Shown: positions 1 through 5,531 of the stretch, piece by piece
Numbering within the stretch: position 1 is the stretch's first letter
Layout of the letters: each line of letters starts with the position of its first letter
Source: Gammaproteobacteria bacterium
GTDB taxonomy: Bacteria; Pseudomonadota; Gammaproteobacteria; SZUA-229
Direction: 5' to 3'
Length of the DNA stretch: 8,266 nucleotides
Assembly: GCA_016764035.1 (NCBI GenBank)
Contig: JAESSQ010000225.1
Coordinates: forward strand, 1-8,266
Made by a program: the position numbers and the translations under genes
The notes under the pieces: model-generated
Told to the model about the DNA's origin: nothing
The model's database searches: none
The model's input: only the letters and a program-made list of their open reading frames with translations

Positions 1-1782
1 GCTTGCGCCGTTTTTTGCGCTGTCGGTGGTGTTGAGCCGCAGTCTGAAACAGTATGGCGTCAGGCCAATAAGTATCATGTGCCTCGCATGGCATTCATCA
101 ATAAGATGGATCGTGTTGGCGCTGACTTTTTACGTGTTGTCGAGCAGATTAGAGCTCGCCTGGGCGCTAACCCTGTAGCAATGCAAGTTGCTATAGGTGC
201 AGAAGAGCAGTTTAAAGGTGTTGTTGACCTCGTTAAAATGAAGGCGATTAGCTGGAAAGAGGAAAACATGGGCTCGGAGTTCATCGAGAGTGATATTCCG
301 CAAGATTTGCTCGAATTATGCGAAGCACAGCGAGAAATCATGATGGAGGCCGCGGCTGAGGCTAACGAAGAACTCATGGACAAATATCTTGAAAGCGGTG
401 AGTTGAGCGCTGAAGATATTAAGCAAGGCATTCGTTTGCGCACCTTGGCTAACGAGATAGTGCCGACATTTTGTGGTAGTGCGTTCAAGAATAAGGGCGT
501 ACAGGCAATGCTGGATGGTGTTGTTGAGTACATGCCATCACCGATTGATGTGCCTGCAATTACCGGCCATCTCGATGATAAACATGAGACAGAGGCGCAG
601 CGTCTTCCCGATGACAAAGAGCCTTTCGCGGCATTGGGCTTTAAGATAGCAACCGACCCGTTTGTTGGTAACCTGACTTTTTTTCGTGTTTATTCAGGTG
701 TTTTGAAAACAGGTGATACGGTTCTTAATCCGGTAAAGGGTAAGAAAGAGCGAGTTGGTCGTATCGTGCAGATGCATGCCAATCATCGCGAAGAGATAAA
801 AGAAGTGCGTGCAGGCGATATTGCTGCAGCGATAGGGCTGAAAGATGTCACCACGGGTGATACTTTATGTGACCCAAAACAAGTTATTACGCTGGAGAAA
901 ATGGATTTTCCAGAGCCGGTTATTTCGGTCGCTGTTGAGCCGAAAACCAAAGCGGACCAGGAAAAGATGGGTGTTGCGTTAAGTAAGTTATCGCACGAAG
1001 ACCCATCTTTTCGCGTGCATACTGATGAGGAATCCGGTCAAACCATTATTTCTGGTATGGGCGAGCTGCATCTAGAGATTATTGTTGATCGTATGCTGCG
1101 TGAATTTAGTGTTAATGCCAATATTGGTAACCCTCAGGTTGCTTATCGTGAAGCGATAACAGAAGCGGTAGACCATGAGGTAAAGTTTATCAGGCAGTCA
1201 GGTGGTCGTGGTCAGTATGGTCATGTCTGTTTGAAAATTGAGCCACGCAAACCTGGTTCAGGTTACGAATTTATTAATGATGTTGTTGGTGGTTCGGTGC
1301 CTAAGGAATACATACCTGCGATTGATAAAGGCGTGCAAGAACAGATGCGTGGTGGTGTGCAAGCTGGCTATCCGATTGAAGACGTAAAAGTAACGCTGTA
1401 TGACGGCTCTTACCATGACGTGGATTCAAATGAGATGGCCTTCAAAATAGCAGCTTCGATGTGTTTCAGAGAGGCTGCGCTTGAGGCAAGCCCTACCATA
1501 CTCGAGCCAATGATGAAGGTTGAGGTGGTAACGCCGGAAGGTTATATGGGCGATGTTATGGGTGACCTTAACCGACGCCGTGGCATCGTGTCTGGCATGG
1601 ATGACGCGCCTGCAGGTAAGGTGATACGTGCCGATGTACCGCTGTCAGAGATGTTTGGTTATGCGACGTCTCTGCGTTCAGCAACGCAGGGGCGAGCAAC
1701 CTATTCGATGGAGTTTGACAGGTATGCAGAGGCGCCGAAAATGATTGCTAGTGCAGTTGTTTCCAGAAAAACGGGCATATAG
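1..1782 (+). CDS. fusA: Elongation factor G, 5'-truncated by window edge
   Basis: EF-G is the cytosolic GTPase that drives translocation of tRNA and mRNA and, with RRF, ribosome recycling. The frame is open from base 1, so the gene begins upstream. By comparison with E. coli EF-G (704 aa) about 108 N-terminal residues are missing, including the P-loop and both switches. Visible in order: the G4 motif NKMD at nt 100-111; the G5-type motif GSAF at nt 475-486; a domain II stretch with FVGNLTFFRVYSG and IVQMHA; domain III with GMGELHLEI; domain IV with RQSGGRGQYGHV and the tip loop GSYHDVDS (His at nt 1414-1416), which enters the decoding centre; domain V with EPMMKVEV and PLSEMFGYAT. It ends TAG at 1780-1782. 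The in-frame GTG at 79 lies inside the G domain and is not the start. The canonical features and the tuf neighbour point to the str-operon fusA rather than a divergent paralogue. No frameshift is seen. Confidence 0.98.
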   Translation, partial: ACAVFCAVGGVEPQSETVWRQANKYHVPRMAFINKMDRVGADFLRVVEQIRARLGANPVAMQVAIGAEEQFKGVVDLVKMKAISWKEENMGSEFIESDIPQDLLELCEAQREIMMEAAAEANEELMDKYLESGELSAEDIKQGIRLRTLANEIVPTFCGSAFKNKGVQAMLDGVVEYMPSPIDVPAITGHLDDKHETEAQRLPDDKEPFAALGFKIATDPFVGNLTFFRVYSGVLKTGDTVLNPVKGKKERVGRIVQMHANHREEIKEVRAGDIAAAIGLKDVTTGDTLCDPKQVITLEKMDFPEPVISVAVEPKTKADQEKMGVALSKLSHEDPSFRVHTDEESGQTIISGMGELHLEIIVDRMLREFSVNANIGNPQVAYREAITEAVDHEVKFIRQSGGRGQYGHVCLKIEPRKPGSGYEFINDVVGGSVPKEYIPAIDKGVQEQMRGGVQAGYPIEDVKVTLYDGSYHDVDSNEMAFKIAASMCFREAALEASPTILEPMMKVEVVTPEGYMGDVMGDLNRRRGIVSGMDDAPAGKVIRADVPLSEMFGYATSLRSATQGRATYSMEFDRYAEAPKMIASAVVSRKTGI

Positions 1783-1818
1783 TGCAAATAGGTATAACGG
1801 CTATTTAACAATATAAAG

Positions 1819-1849
1819 GTTTGTTCGCGTCGAGTATGACGGAGCAAGC
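1819..1849 (+). other. Hairpin in fusA-tuf intergenic region
   Basis: In the 123-nt fusA-tuf gap, bases 1819-1831 can pair with 1838-1849 to give 12 base pairs (two G-U) around a 6-nt loop GAGTAT, with one bulged G at 1827. The sequence after it is A-rich (AAAAGTAAAATTAA), not a U-run, so it is not an intrinsic terminator on the + strand. It lies 56 nt upstream of the tuf start. In an fusA-tuf transcript it could be a processing or stability element that adjusts tuf relative to fusA; that role is inference. A weaker AT-rich stem (1786-1791 with 1801-1806) precedes it. No convincing promoter was found in the gap. Confidence 0.5.
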
Positions 1850-1905
1850 TAAAAGTAAAATTAATTTAATTAACATTTAGAAAATTTAGAGAAGAGGTAA
1901 TAGCA

Positions 1906-3096
1906 GTGTCTAAGGAAAAGTTTGAAAGAACCAAGCCACATGTAAACGTAGGCACAATTGGTCACGTAGACCACGGTAAGACCACATTGACAGCGGCGCT
2001 GACGAAAGTGATGGCGGAGCTGCAAGGCGGCGAAGTAAAAGCCTTTGATCAAATTGATAACGCCCCGGAAGAGCGCGCACGTGGTATCACCATCGCGACC
2101 TCACATGTTGAGTATGAAAGTGAGAACCGTCACTACGCGCACGTTGACTGTCCTGGCCACGCCGACTATGTAAAAAACATGATCACCGGTGCAGCGCAGA
2201 TGGACGGCGCTATTCTTGTATGTTCAGCCGCTGATGGCCCGATGCCACAAACCCGTGAGCACATCCTGCTGTCACGCCAGGTAGGCGTACCTTACGTGTT
2301 GGTTTTCATGAACAAAGCTGACATGGTTGATGACGACGAACTGTTAGAGTTGGTCGAGATGGAAATCCGTGAGCTGTTAGATGCTTACGACTTCCCGGGT
2401 GACGACACACCGATCATCATTGGTTCAGCGTTAAAAGCCTTAGAAGGCGATACATCAGACATTGGTGTACCTTCGATCGTTAAACTGGTTGAAGCACTGG
2501 ATAGCTACATCCCACAGCCAGAACGCGCCATTGACCAGCCGTTCTTAATGCCCGTAGAAGACGTGTTCTCTATTTCAGGTCGTGGCACCGTGGTTACTGG
2601 CCGTATCGAACGTGGTGTGGTCAACATTGGTGAAGAGATAGAAATCGTTGGTATCCGCGAAACTCAAACCACCACCTGTACCGGTGTAGAAATGTTCCGT
2701 AAATTACTGGACAGAGGCGAAGCAGGCGACAACGTTGGTTTGTTGCTACGTGGCCTTAAGCGTGAAGATGTTGAACGTGGTCAGGTATGTTGCAAGCCTG
2801 GAAGCGTCAAGCCACACAGCAAGTTTGAGTGTGAGATATACGTACTAAGTAAAGATGAAGGTGGTCGTCACACACCATTCTTCAACAACTACCGCCCACA
2901 GTTTTACTTCCGTACTACGGACGTAACAGGTGCATGTGATTTGCCAGAAGGTACCGAAATGGTCATGCCTGGTGATAACGTCAAGATGGTCGTTACCCTG
3001 ATTAACCCGATTGCGATGGAAGAAGGCTTACGCTTTGCCATTCGTGAAGGTGGCCGTACCGTTGGTGCGGGTGTGGTTTCTAAAATTATTGAGTAA
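1906..3096 (+). CDS. tuf: Elongation factor Tu
   Basis: EF-Tu carries aminoacyl-tRNA to the ribosomal A site as a ternary complex with GTP, in the cytosol. It has 396 aa, within the usual 393-397. Visible are the P-loop GHVDHGKT (19-26), switch I RGIT with Thr62, switch II DCPGH (81-85, catalytic His85), NKAD (136-139) and SAL (174-176), then barrel domains 2 (from about 210) and 3 (from about 305) ending VGAGVVSKIIE. The start is GTG, as in E. coli tufA, preceded by AGAGGT at 1893-1898 with an 8-nt spacer. Switch I reads IATSHVEY rather than the E. coli-like INTAHVEY; this variant is known in several proteobacterial groups. Seven cysteines occur (82, 106, 258, 295, 296, 309, 344); the Cys295-Cys296 pair replaces the usual Leu-Ala. 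Codon choice is richer in C-ending codons (AAC, CAC, GAC, ATC) than in the neighbours. Whether a second tuf copy exists cannot be seen here. Confidence 0.99.
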   Translation: MSKEKFERTKPHVNVGTIGHVDHGKTTLTAALTKVMAELQGGEVKAFDQIDNAPEERARGITIATSHVEYESENRHYAHVDCPGHADYVKNMITGAAQMDGAILVCSAADGPMPQTREHILLSRQVGVPYVLVFMNKADMVDDDELLELVEMEIRELLDAYDFPGDDTPIIIGSALKALEGDTSDIGVPSIVKLVEALDSYIPQPERAIDQPFLMPVEDVFSISGRGTVVTGRIERGVVNIGEEIEIVGIRETQTTTCTGVEMFRKLLDRGEAGDNVGLLLRGLKREDVERGQVCCKPGSVKPHSKFECEIYVLSKDEGGRHTPFFNNYRPQFYFRTTDVTGACDLPEGTEMVMPGDNVKMVVTLINPIAMEEGLRFAIREGGRTVGAGVVSKIIE

Positions 3097-3108
3097 TATC
3101 TACATAGT

Positions 3109-3140
3109 AATGCTTCAGCTTGTTTTTGATCTGAAGCGTT
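3109..3140 (+). other. Hairpin between tuf and rpsJ, possible weak terminator or attenuator
   Basis: Bases 3109-3118 pair with 3131-3140 (core GCTTCAG / CTGAAGC, 10 bp with one G-U) around a 12-nt loop containing TTTTT. It begins 12 nt after the tuf stop and ends 27 nt before the rpsJ start. The 3' flank ATCGTTATATTAAG is AU-rich but has no U-run, so strong intrinsic termination is unlikely. Partial termination or protection of the tuf 3' end against exonucleases is a reasonable inference. It may mark the end of the classical str operon, with read-through into rpsJ. Confidence 0.45.
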
Positions 3141-3167
3141 ATCGTTATATTAAGTAAAGAGAAAATT

Positions 3168-3479
3168 ATGGCTAAACAACACATAAGAATTCGTTTAAAA
3201 TCTTTTGACCATCACCTGATTGATAAATCGGCCAGTGAGATTGTTGAAACGGCTAAGCGTACCGGCGCACACGTTAAGGGGCCTATTCCGTTACCGACGA
3301 AAATAGAACGCGTTACTATTCTTATATCGCCTCACGTAAATAAAAATGCACGTGACCAATATGAGATTCGCACACATAAGCGCATGATGGATATTATTGA
3401 TCCTACAGACAAAACAGTGGATGCACTGATGAAGCTTGATTTGTCTGCTGGTGTGGATGTGCAGATTAAATTAAATTAA
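3168..3479 (+). CDS. rpsJ: 30S ribosomal protein S10 / NusE
   Basis: S10 (uS10) sits in the head of the 30S subunit and, as NusE, pairs with NusB in rRNA antitermination and bridges the ribosome to NusG. It has 103 aa, the same length as the E. coli protein. Visible are IRIRLKSFDH (6-15), the extended loop RTGAHVKGPIPLPT (31-44), SPHVNK (54-59), ARDQYEIRTH (61-70) and the C-terminal GVDVQIKL. Asp97, the residue through which E. coli NusE contacts the NusG C-terminal domain, is kept. The ATG follows an imperfect Shine-Dalgarno TAAAGAG (3155-3161) at a 6-nt spacing. It lies 71 nt after tuf but 370 nt before rplC. That spacing places rpsJ with the str genes rather than with the rest of the S10 genes, and the promoter in the following gap supports this. 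No terminator was recognised directly after its stop, so read-through into rplC is also possible. Confidence 0.99.
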   Translation: MAKQHIRIRLKSFDHHLIDKSASEIVETAKRTGAHVKGPIPLPTKIERVTILISPHVNKNARDQYEIRTHKRMMDIIDPTDKTVDALMKLDLSAGVDVQIKLN

Positions 3480-3533
3480 TTTAGCGCGATAGTTAAAATA
3501 ATTGGCTTTCGTACTATTACTTAAATAAAAAGC

Positions 3534-3542
3534 TGGTATAAT
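3534..3542 (+). promoter_or_regulatory. Extended -10 promoter (sigma-70 type) for the rplC-onward S10 genes
   Basis: The sequence TGGTATAAT is a perfect extended -10 (TGn followed by the consensus TATAAT at 3537-3542). No good -35 is found at 16-18 bp; the candidates there (CTATTA, TATTAC) are poor, and TTGGCT at 3502-3507 is too far away. Extended -10 promoters can work without a strong -35. The upstream flank is A/T-rich. The bases after the -10, GCTCGGC (3543-3549), form a GC-rich discriminator, typical of stringently controlled (ppGpp/DksA) rRNA and ribosomal protein promoters. The predicted transcript start is about 3548-3550, which gives an untranslated leader of about 300 nt before rplC. 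All of this is predicted from sequence only. Confidence 0.7.
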
Positions 3543-3548
3543 GCTCGG

Positions 3549-3849
3549 CTTTGCTGCCTGGCTAATAGATGACTTCATTTAGTATTATGGTTTGTCTATT
3601 TAAGGTTGCGGCGCAAAGTATCTTATTATCGTAAGTCCTCAGAGATATTTCTCGGCTGGATACTGCGAAAACAGAGGTTGAGAACTGAATTTATTCTTTT
3701 CAGGCTCAATATATAATTTATATTCATTAGTCGTGGCTACGGTTACGATTAAATAGCTGGTCTTACCTTAGGGGTTTTGACTTGGTCGCCTGAAATAGCG
3801 GCCGAGTATTACTTTAGGGCGGCATGGTTTTTATTAAACAGGATTCGAC
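3549..3849 (+). promoter_or_regulatory. Structured 5' leader before rplC, candidate S10-operon autoregulatory RNA
   Basis: The rpsJ-rplC gap (3480-3849) has no credible gene. From the predicted transcript start it can fold into consecutive hairpins. (1) 3549-3618: CTTTGC/GCAAAG plus GCC/GGC with a bulged T3555, enclosing a second stem 3564-3572 / 3592-3600. (2) AGTATC 3617-3622 with GATACT 3659-3664, enclosing GAGA-TATT-TCTC (3642-3653); its first two bases compete with hairpin 1. (3) 3678-3709: TTGAG/CTCAA stacked on CTGAA/TTCAG. (4) 3727-3752: an 11-bp stem with three G-U pairs closed by the very stable tetraloop C(UACG)G. (5) 3780-3807: a 10-bp stem with an 8-nt loop. In E. coli the S10 operon has a leader upstream of rpsJ where L4 causes attenuation and translational repression. 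Here rplD (L4) is the second gene downstream, so an L4-responsive leader is the natural guess. I cannot show homology to the E. coli leader by eye. Confidence 0.6.
3785..3832 (+). terminator. Attenuator-like alternative stem with U-run before rplC
   Basis: Bases 3785-3791 (GTCGCCT) can pair with 3817-3823 (GGGCGGC), 7 bp including two G-U, with a 25-nt loop. They are followed after ATGG by TTTTT at 3828-3832. This pairing uses the same bases as the 5' arm of hairpin 3780-3807, so the two folds exclude each other, as in a terminator/antiterminator switch. The U-run ends 7 nt before the rplC Shine-Dalgarno AGGA (3840-3843). The 4-nt spacer before the U-run and the long loop make it a weak textbook terminator. 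The U-run could instead be only an AU-rich ribosomal S1 binding stretch. Confidence 0.35.
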
Positions 3850-4494
3850 ATGACTATTGGTGTTGTTGGTAGAAAAGCGGGTATGACGCGTATATTCACT
3901 GAAGATGGGCATTCAATTCCCGTCAGTGTAATTGAGGTTATGTCTAATCGCATTACTCAGATTAAATCTGATGAAACAGATGGTTATCAGGCTGTGCAGA
4001 TAACAACAGGTGTAAAAAAAGCCTCACGTGTAAATAAGCCGTCTGCTGGTCACCTGGCAAAAGCTGGTGTCGAAGCGGGTCGTGGTCTTTGGGAATTTCG
4101 CACAGAAGGTGAAGATACGGCTGAAATGACTGTTGGTGGAGAGATATCAATAGAGATGTTTGAAGCTGGTCAAAAGGTTGATGTGACGGGTACGACTATT
4201 GGTAAAGGCTTTCAAGGTGGTATCAAACGTCATAACTTCACGATGCAAGATGCAACGCACGGTAACTCAATATCTCATCGCTCTAACGGTTCGATTGGTA
4301 TGTGTCAGACACCTGGCCGTGTTATCAAGGGTAAGAAAATGTCAGGTCACATGGGTAATGTGCAGCGTACTATCCAGTCGCTTGAATTAGTACGTGTTGA
4401 TGCAGAACGTGGTTTGTTGTTGGTTAAAGGTTCTGTGCCTGGTTCGAAAGGTGGCGATGTGATCATCAAGCCTGCTGTTAAAGTTAACAAGTAA
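3850..4494 (+). CDS. rplC: 50S ribosomal protein L3
   Basis: L3 (uL3) binds 23S rRNA early in 50S assembly, and its long loop reaches towards the peptidyl-transferase centre. It has 214 aa against 209 in E. coli. Visible are the N-terminal GRKAGMTRIFTEDG (7-20), KAGVEAGRGLWEFR (71-84), the GKGFQGGIKRHNF loop (118-130), DATHGNSISHR (134-144) and the SIGMCQTPG segment (148-156). Gln153 corresponds to the glutamine methylated by PrmB in E. coli (Gln150). The extra residues come mainly from a short insertion near 88-96 and a longer C-terminus. ATG follows AGGA at 3840-3843 with a 6-nt spacer. It is the first gene after the long leader, with its own predicted promoter at 3534-3542. Confidence 0.99.
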   Translation: MTIGVVGRKAGMTRIFTEDGHSIPVSVIEVMSNRITQIKSDETDGYQAVQITTGVKKASRVNKPSAGHLAKAGVEAGRGLWEFRTEGEDTAEMTVGGEISIEMFEAGQKVDVTGTTIGKGFQGGIKRHNFTMQDATHGNSISHRSNGSIGMCQTPGRVIKGKKMSGHMGNVQRTIQSLELVRVDAERGLLLVKGSVPGSKGGDVIIKPAVKVNK

Positions 4495-4495
4495 G

Positions 4496-4528
4496 TTAGC
4501 ATTAACATATAACAAAGATTAATGTTAA
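4496..4528 (+). other. AT-rich hairpin between rplC and rplD
   Basis: Bases 4496-4505 (TTAGCATTAA) can pair with 4519-4528 (TTAATGTTAA), 10 bp with one G-U, around a 13-nt loop. It starts just after the rplC stop and ends 23 nt before the rplD start. No U-run follows. The stem is mostly A-U, so it is of modest stability. A role in uncoupling or adjusting rplD translation is only a possibility. Confidence 0.35.
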
Positions 4529-4551
4529 AGATTACATAAGAGATTAAAATC

Positions 4552-5184
4552 GTGAATCTGCAAATACATAATAGTAAAGAAACAATCGCTGTATCAGAAG
4601 CAGTGTTTGGTCTTGAATACAAAGAAAGTTTGATTCATCAATTAGTGACTGCGTATATGGCTACAGGCCGCTCAGGAACCGTGGCTCAGAAAAATCGTTC
4701 TGCGGTAAGAGGCGGTGGAGCAAAGCCATGGGCTCAAAAAGGTACGGGTCGTGCACGAGCGGGTACTAGTCGTGGTCCTTTATGGCGTAGTGGTGGTGTA
4801 ACCTTTGCAGCGCAACCGCGTGATTACACGCAAAAGCTAAACAAAAAAATGTATAGAGCAGGTATGCGTTCTATGTTGTCTGAGTTAAATCGTCAGCAGC
4901 GTTTGATAGTGGTAGAAGATATCACTGTTGATGCGCCCAAGACAAAACAGATGACGGCAAAGTTGGCTGATCTGGGTGTTAGTAAGACCTTAATTGTCAC
5001 AGAAACAGGTGATGAGAGTTTGTATCTATCAGCGCGTAACCTGCATCATGTAGAAGTATGTGATGTTGCAGGCATGAACCCTGTAAACCTGGTTCGTTAT
5101 GACCACGTTGTTGTTACAGTTGGTGCTGTTCGAGCAATTGAAGAGCAGCTAGCTGGAAGTGCAAAGGCAGAGGAGAGCAAGTAA
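4552..5184 (+). CDS. rplD: 50S ribosomal protein L4, likely autogenous repressor of the operon
   Basis: L4 (uL4) binds 23S rRNA early in 50S assembly; its extended loop lines the narrow part of the nascent peptide tunnel. In E. coli, free L4 also represses its own operon by attenuation and translation block at the S10 leader. It has 210 aa against 201 in E. coli. The tunnel loop is KPWAQKGTGRARAGT (58-72), with Lys63 matching the residue altered in E. coli macrolide-resistant mutants. WRSGGVTFAA (78-87), NKKMYR (97-102) and SARNLH (160-165) follow. The last nine residues or so (GSAKAEESK) are an extra polar tail. The start is GTG, preceded by TAAGAG at 4537-4542 with a 9-nt spacer; homology begins at this residue. 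Its stop TAA overlaps the rplW start by one base, so the two are probably translationally coupled. Whether regulation acts on the leader at 3549-3849 is inference. Confidence 0.99.
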   Translation: MNLQIHNSKETIAVSEAVFGLEYKESLIHQLVTAYMATGRSGTVAQKNRSAVRGGGAKPWAQKGTGRARAGTSRGPLWRSGGVTFAAQPRDYTQKLNKKMYRAGMRSMLSELNRQQRLIVVEDITVDAPKTKQMTAKLADLGVSKTLIVTETGDESLYLSARNLHHVEVCDVAGMNPVNLVRYDHVVVTVGAVRAIEEQLAGSAKAEESK

Positions 5185-5480
5185 TGAATCAGGAACGTAT
5201 ACATCAAATTTTAGTTTCTCCACATGTATCTGAAAAAGCCTCGTTGTTAGCTGATGAATGTAATCAGCATGTCTTTAGAGTGATTTCTACAGCTACAAAA
5301 GCAGAAGTAAAAACGGCTGTTGAAGATATGTTTAAAGTAAAAGTAGAGAAAGTACGTATCTTAAATATTACAGGTAAGACAAAACGCTTTAGTGGGCGTC
5401 TGGGTAAGCGCTCTGATATACGCAAAGCATACGTTACCTTAAGTGAAGGTAATGACATTGATTTCGCAGGCTCGAATTAA
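5184..5480 (+). CDS. rplW: 50S ribosomal protein L23
   Basis: L23 (uL23) lies at the exit of the peptide tunnel and is the docking site for trigger factor and the signal recognition particle. It has 98 aa against 100 in E. coli. The N-terminal SPHVSEKAS motif (12-20) is present; Glu17 corresponds to E. coli Glu18, the main contact for trigger factor and SRP. The tunnel-facing loop with TGKTKRFSGRLGKRSD (63-78) and the C-terminal KAYVTL (81-86) are typical. The ATG overlaps the rplD stop (TAATG, one shared base). AGGAG at 5171-5175 inside rplD provides the ribosome binding site at an 8-nt spacing, so translation is probably coupled to L4 and kept near equal amounts. Confidence 0.99.
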   Translation: MNQERIHQILVSPHVSEKASLLADECNQHVFRVISTATKAEVKTAVEDMFKVKVEKVRILNITGKTKRFSGRLGKRSDIRKAYVTLSEGNDIDFAGSN

Positions 5481-5531
5481 GTCGTATAGACAAAAAGTAC
5501 TGAATAAGATAAGAATCGGATTAGATTAGTC

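Noticed and set aside
75..617. 180-codon open frame on the minus strand opposite fusA
   Set aside because: It lies entirely antisense to strongly conserved EF-G codons, and its Ser/Leu-rich translation resembles no known protein. It is a shadow of fusA codon use.
1757..1861. Promoter for tuf at the fusA end or in the fusA-tuf gap (TTGTTT with TATAGT, or TATAAA at 1812, TAAAAT at 1856)
   Set aside because: Spacings are wrong (15 bp) or no -35 is present. AT-rich sequence makes such partial matches likely by chance.
3569..3634. 21-codon reading frame (MTSFSIMVCLFKVAAQSILLS) in the rplC leader as a possible leader peptide
   Set aside because: No Shine-Dalgarno precedes the ATG, the start lies inside a predicted stem, and there is no run of regulatory codons. 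Chance short frames are common.
3712..3717. Second TATAAT in the rpsJ-rplC gap as a promoter
   Set aside because: It sits in an AT-rich palindrome (ATATAATTTATAT), lacks a TG extension, and has only a poor -35 (TTTATT). It is much weaker than the site at 3534-3542.
3480..3849. tRNA or other known structured RNA gene in the long gap
   Set aside because: No cloverleaf, no GGTTCGAATCC-like T arm and no CCA end were found. The hairpins fit a leader RNA better than a known RNA gene.
4199..4390. 63-codon plus-strand frame inside rplC
   Set aside because: It is out of frame within the conserved L3 coding sequence and has no independent support.
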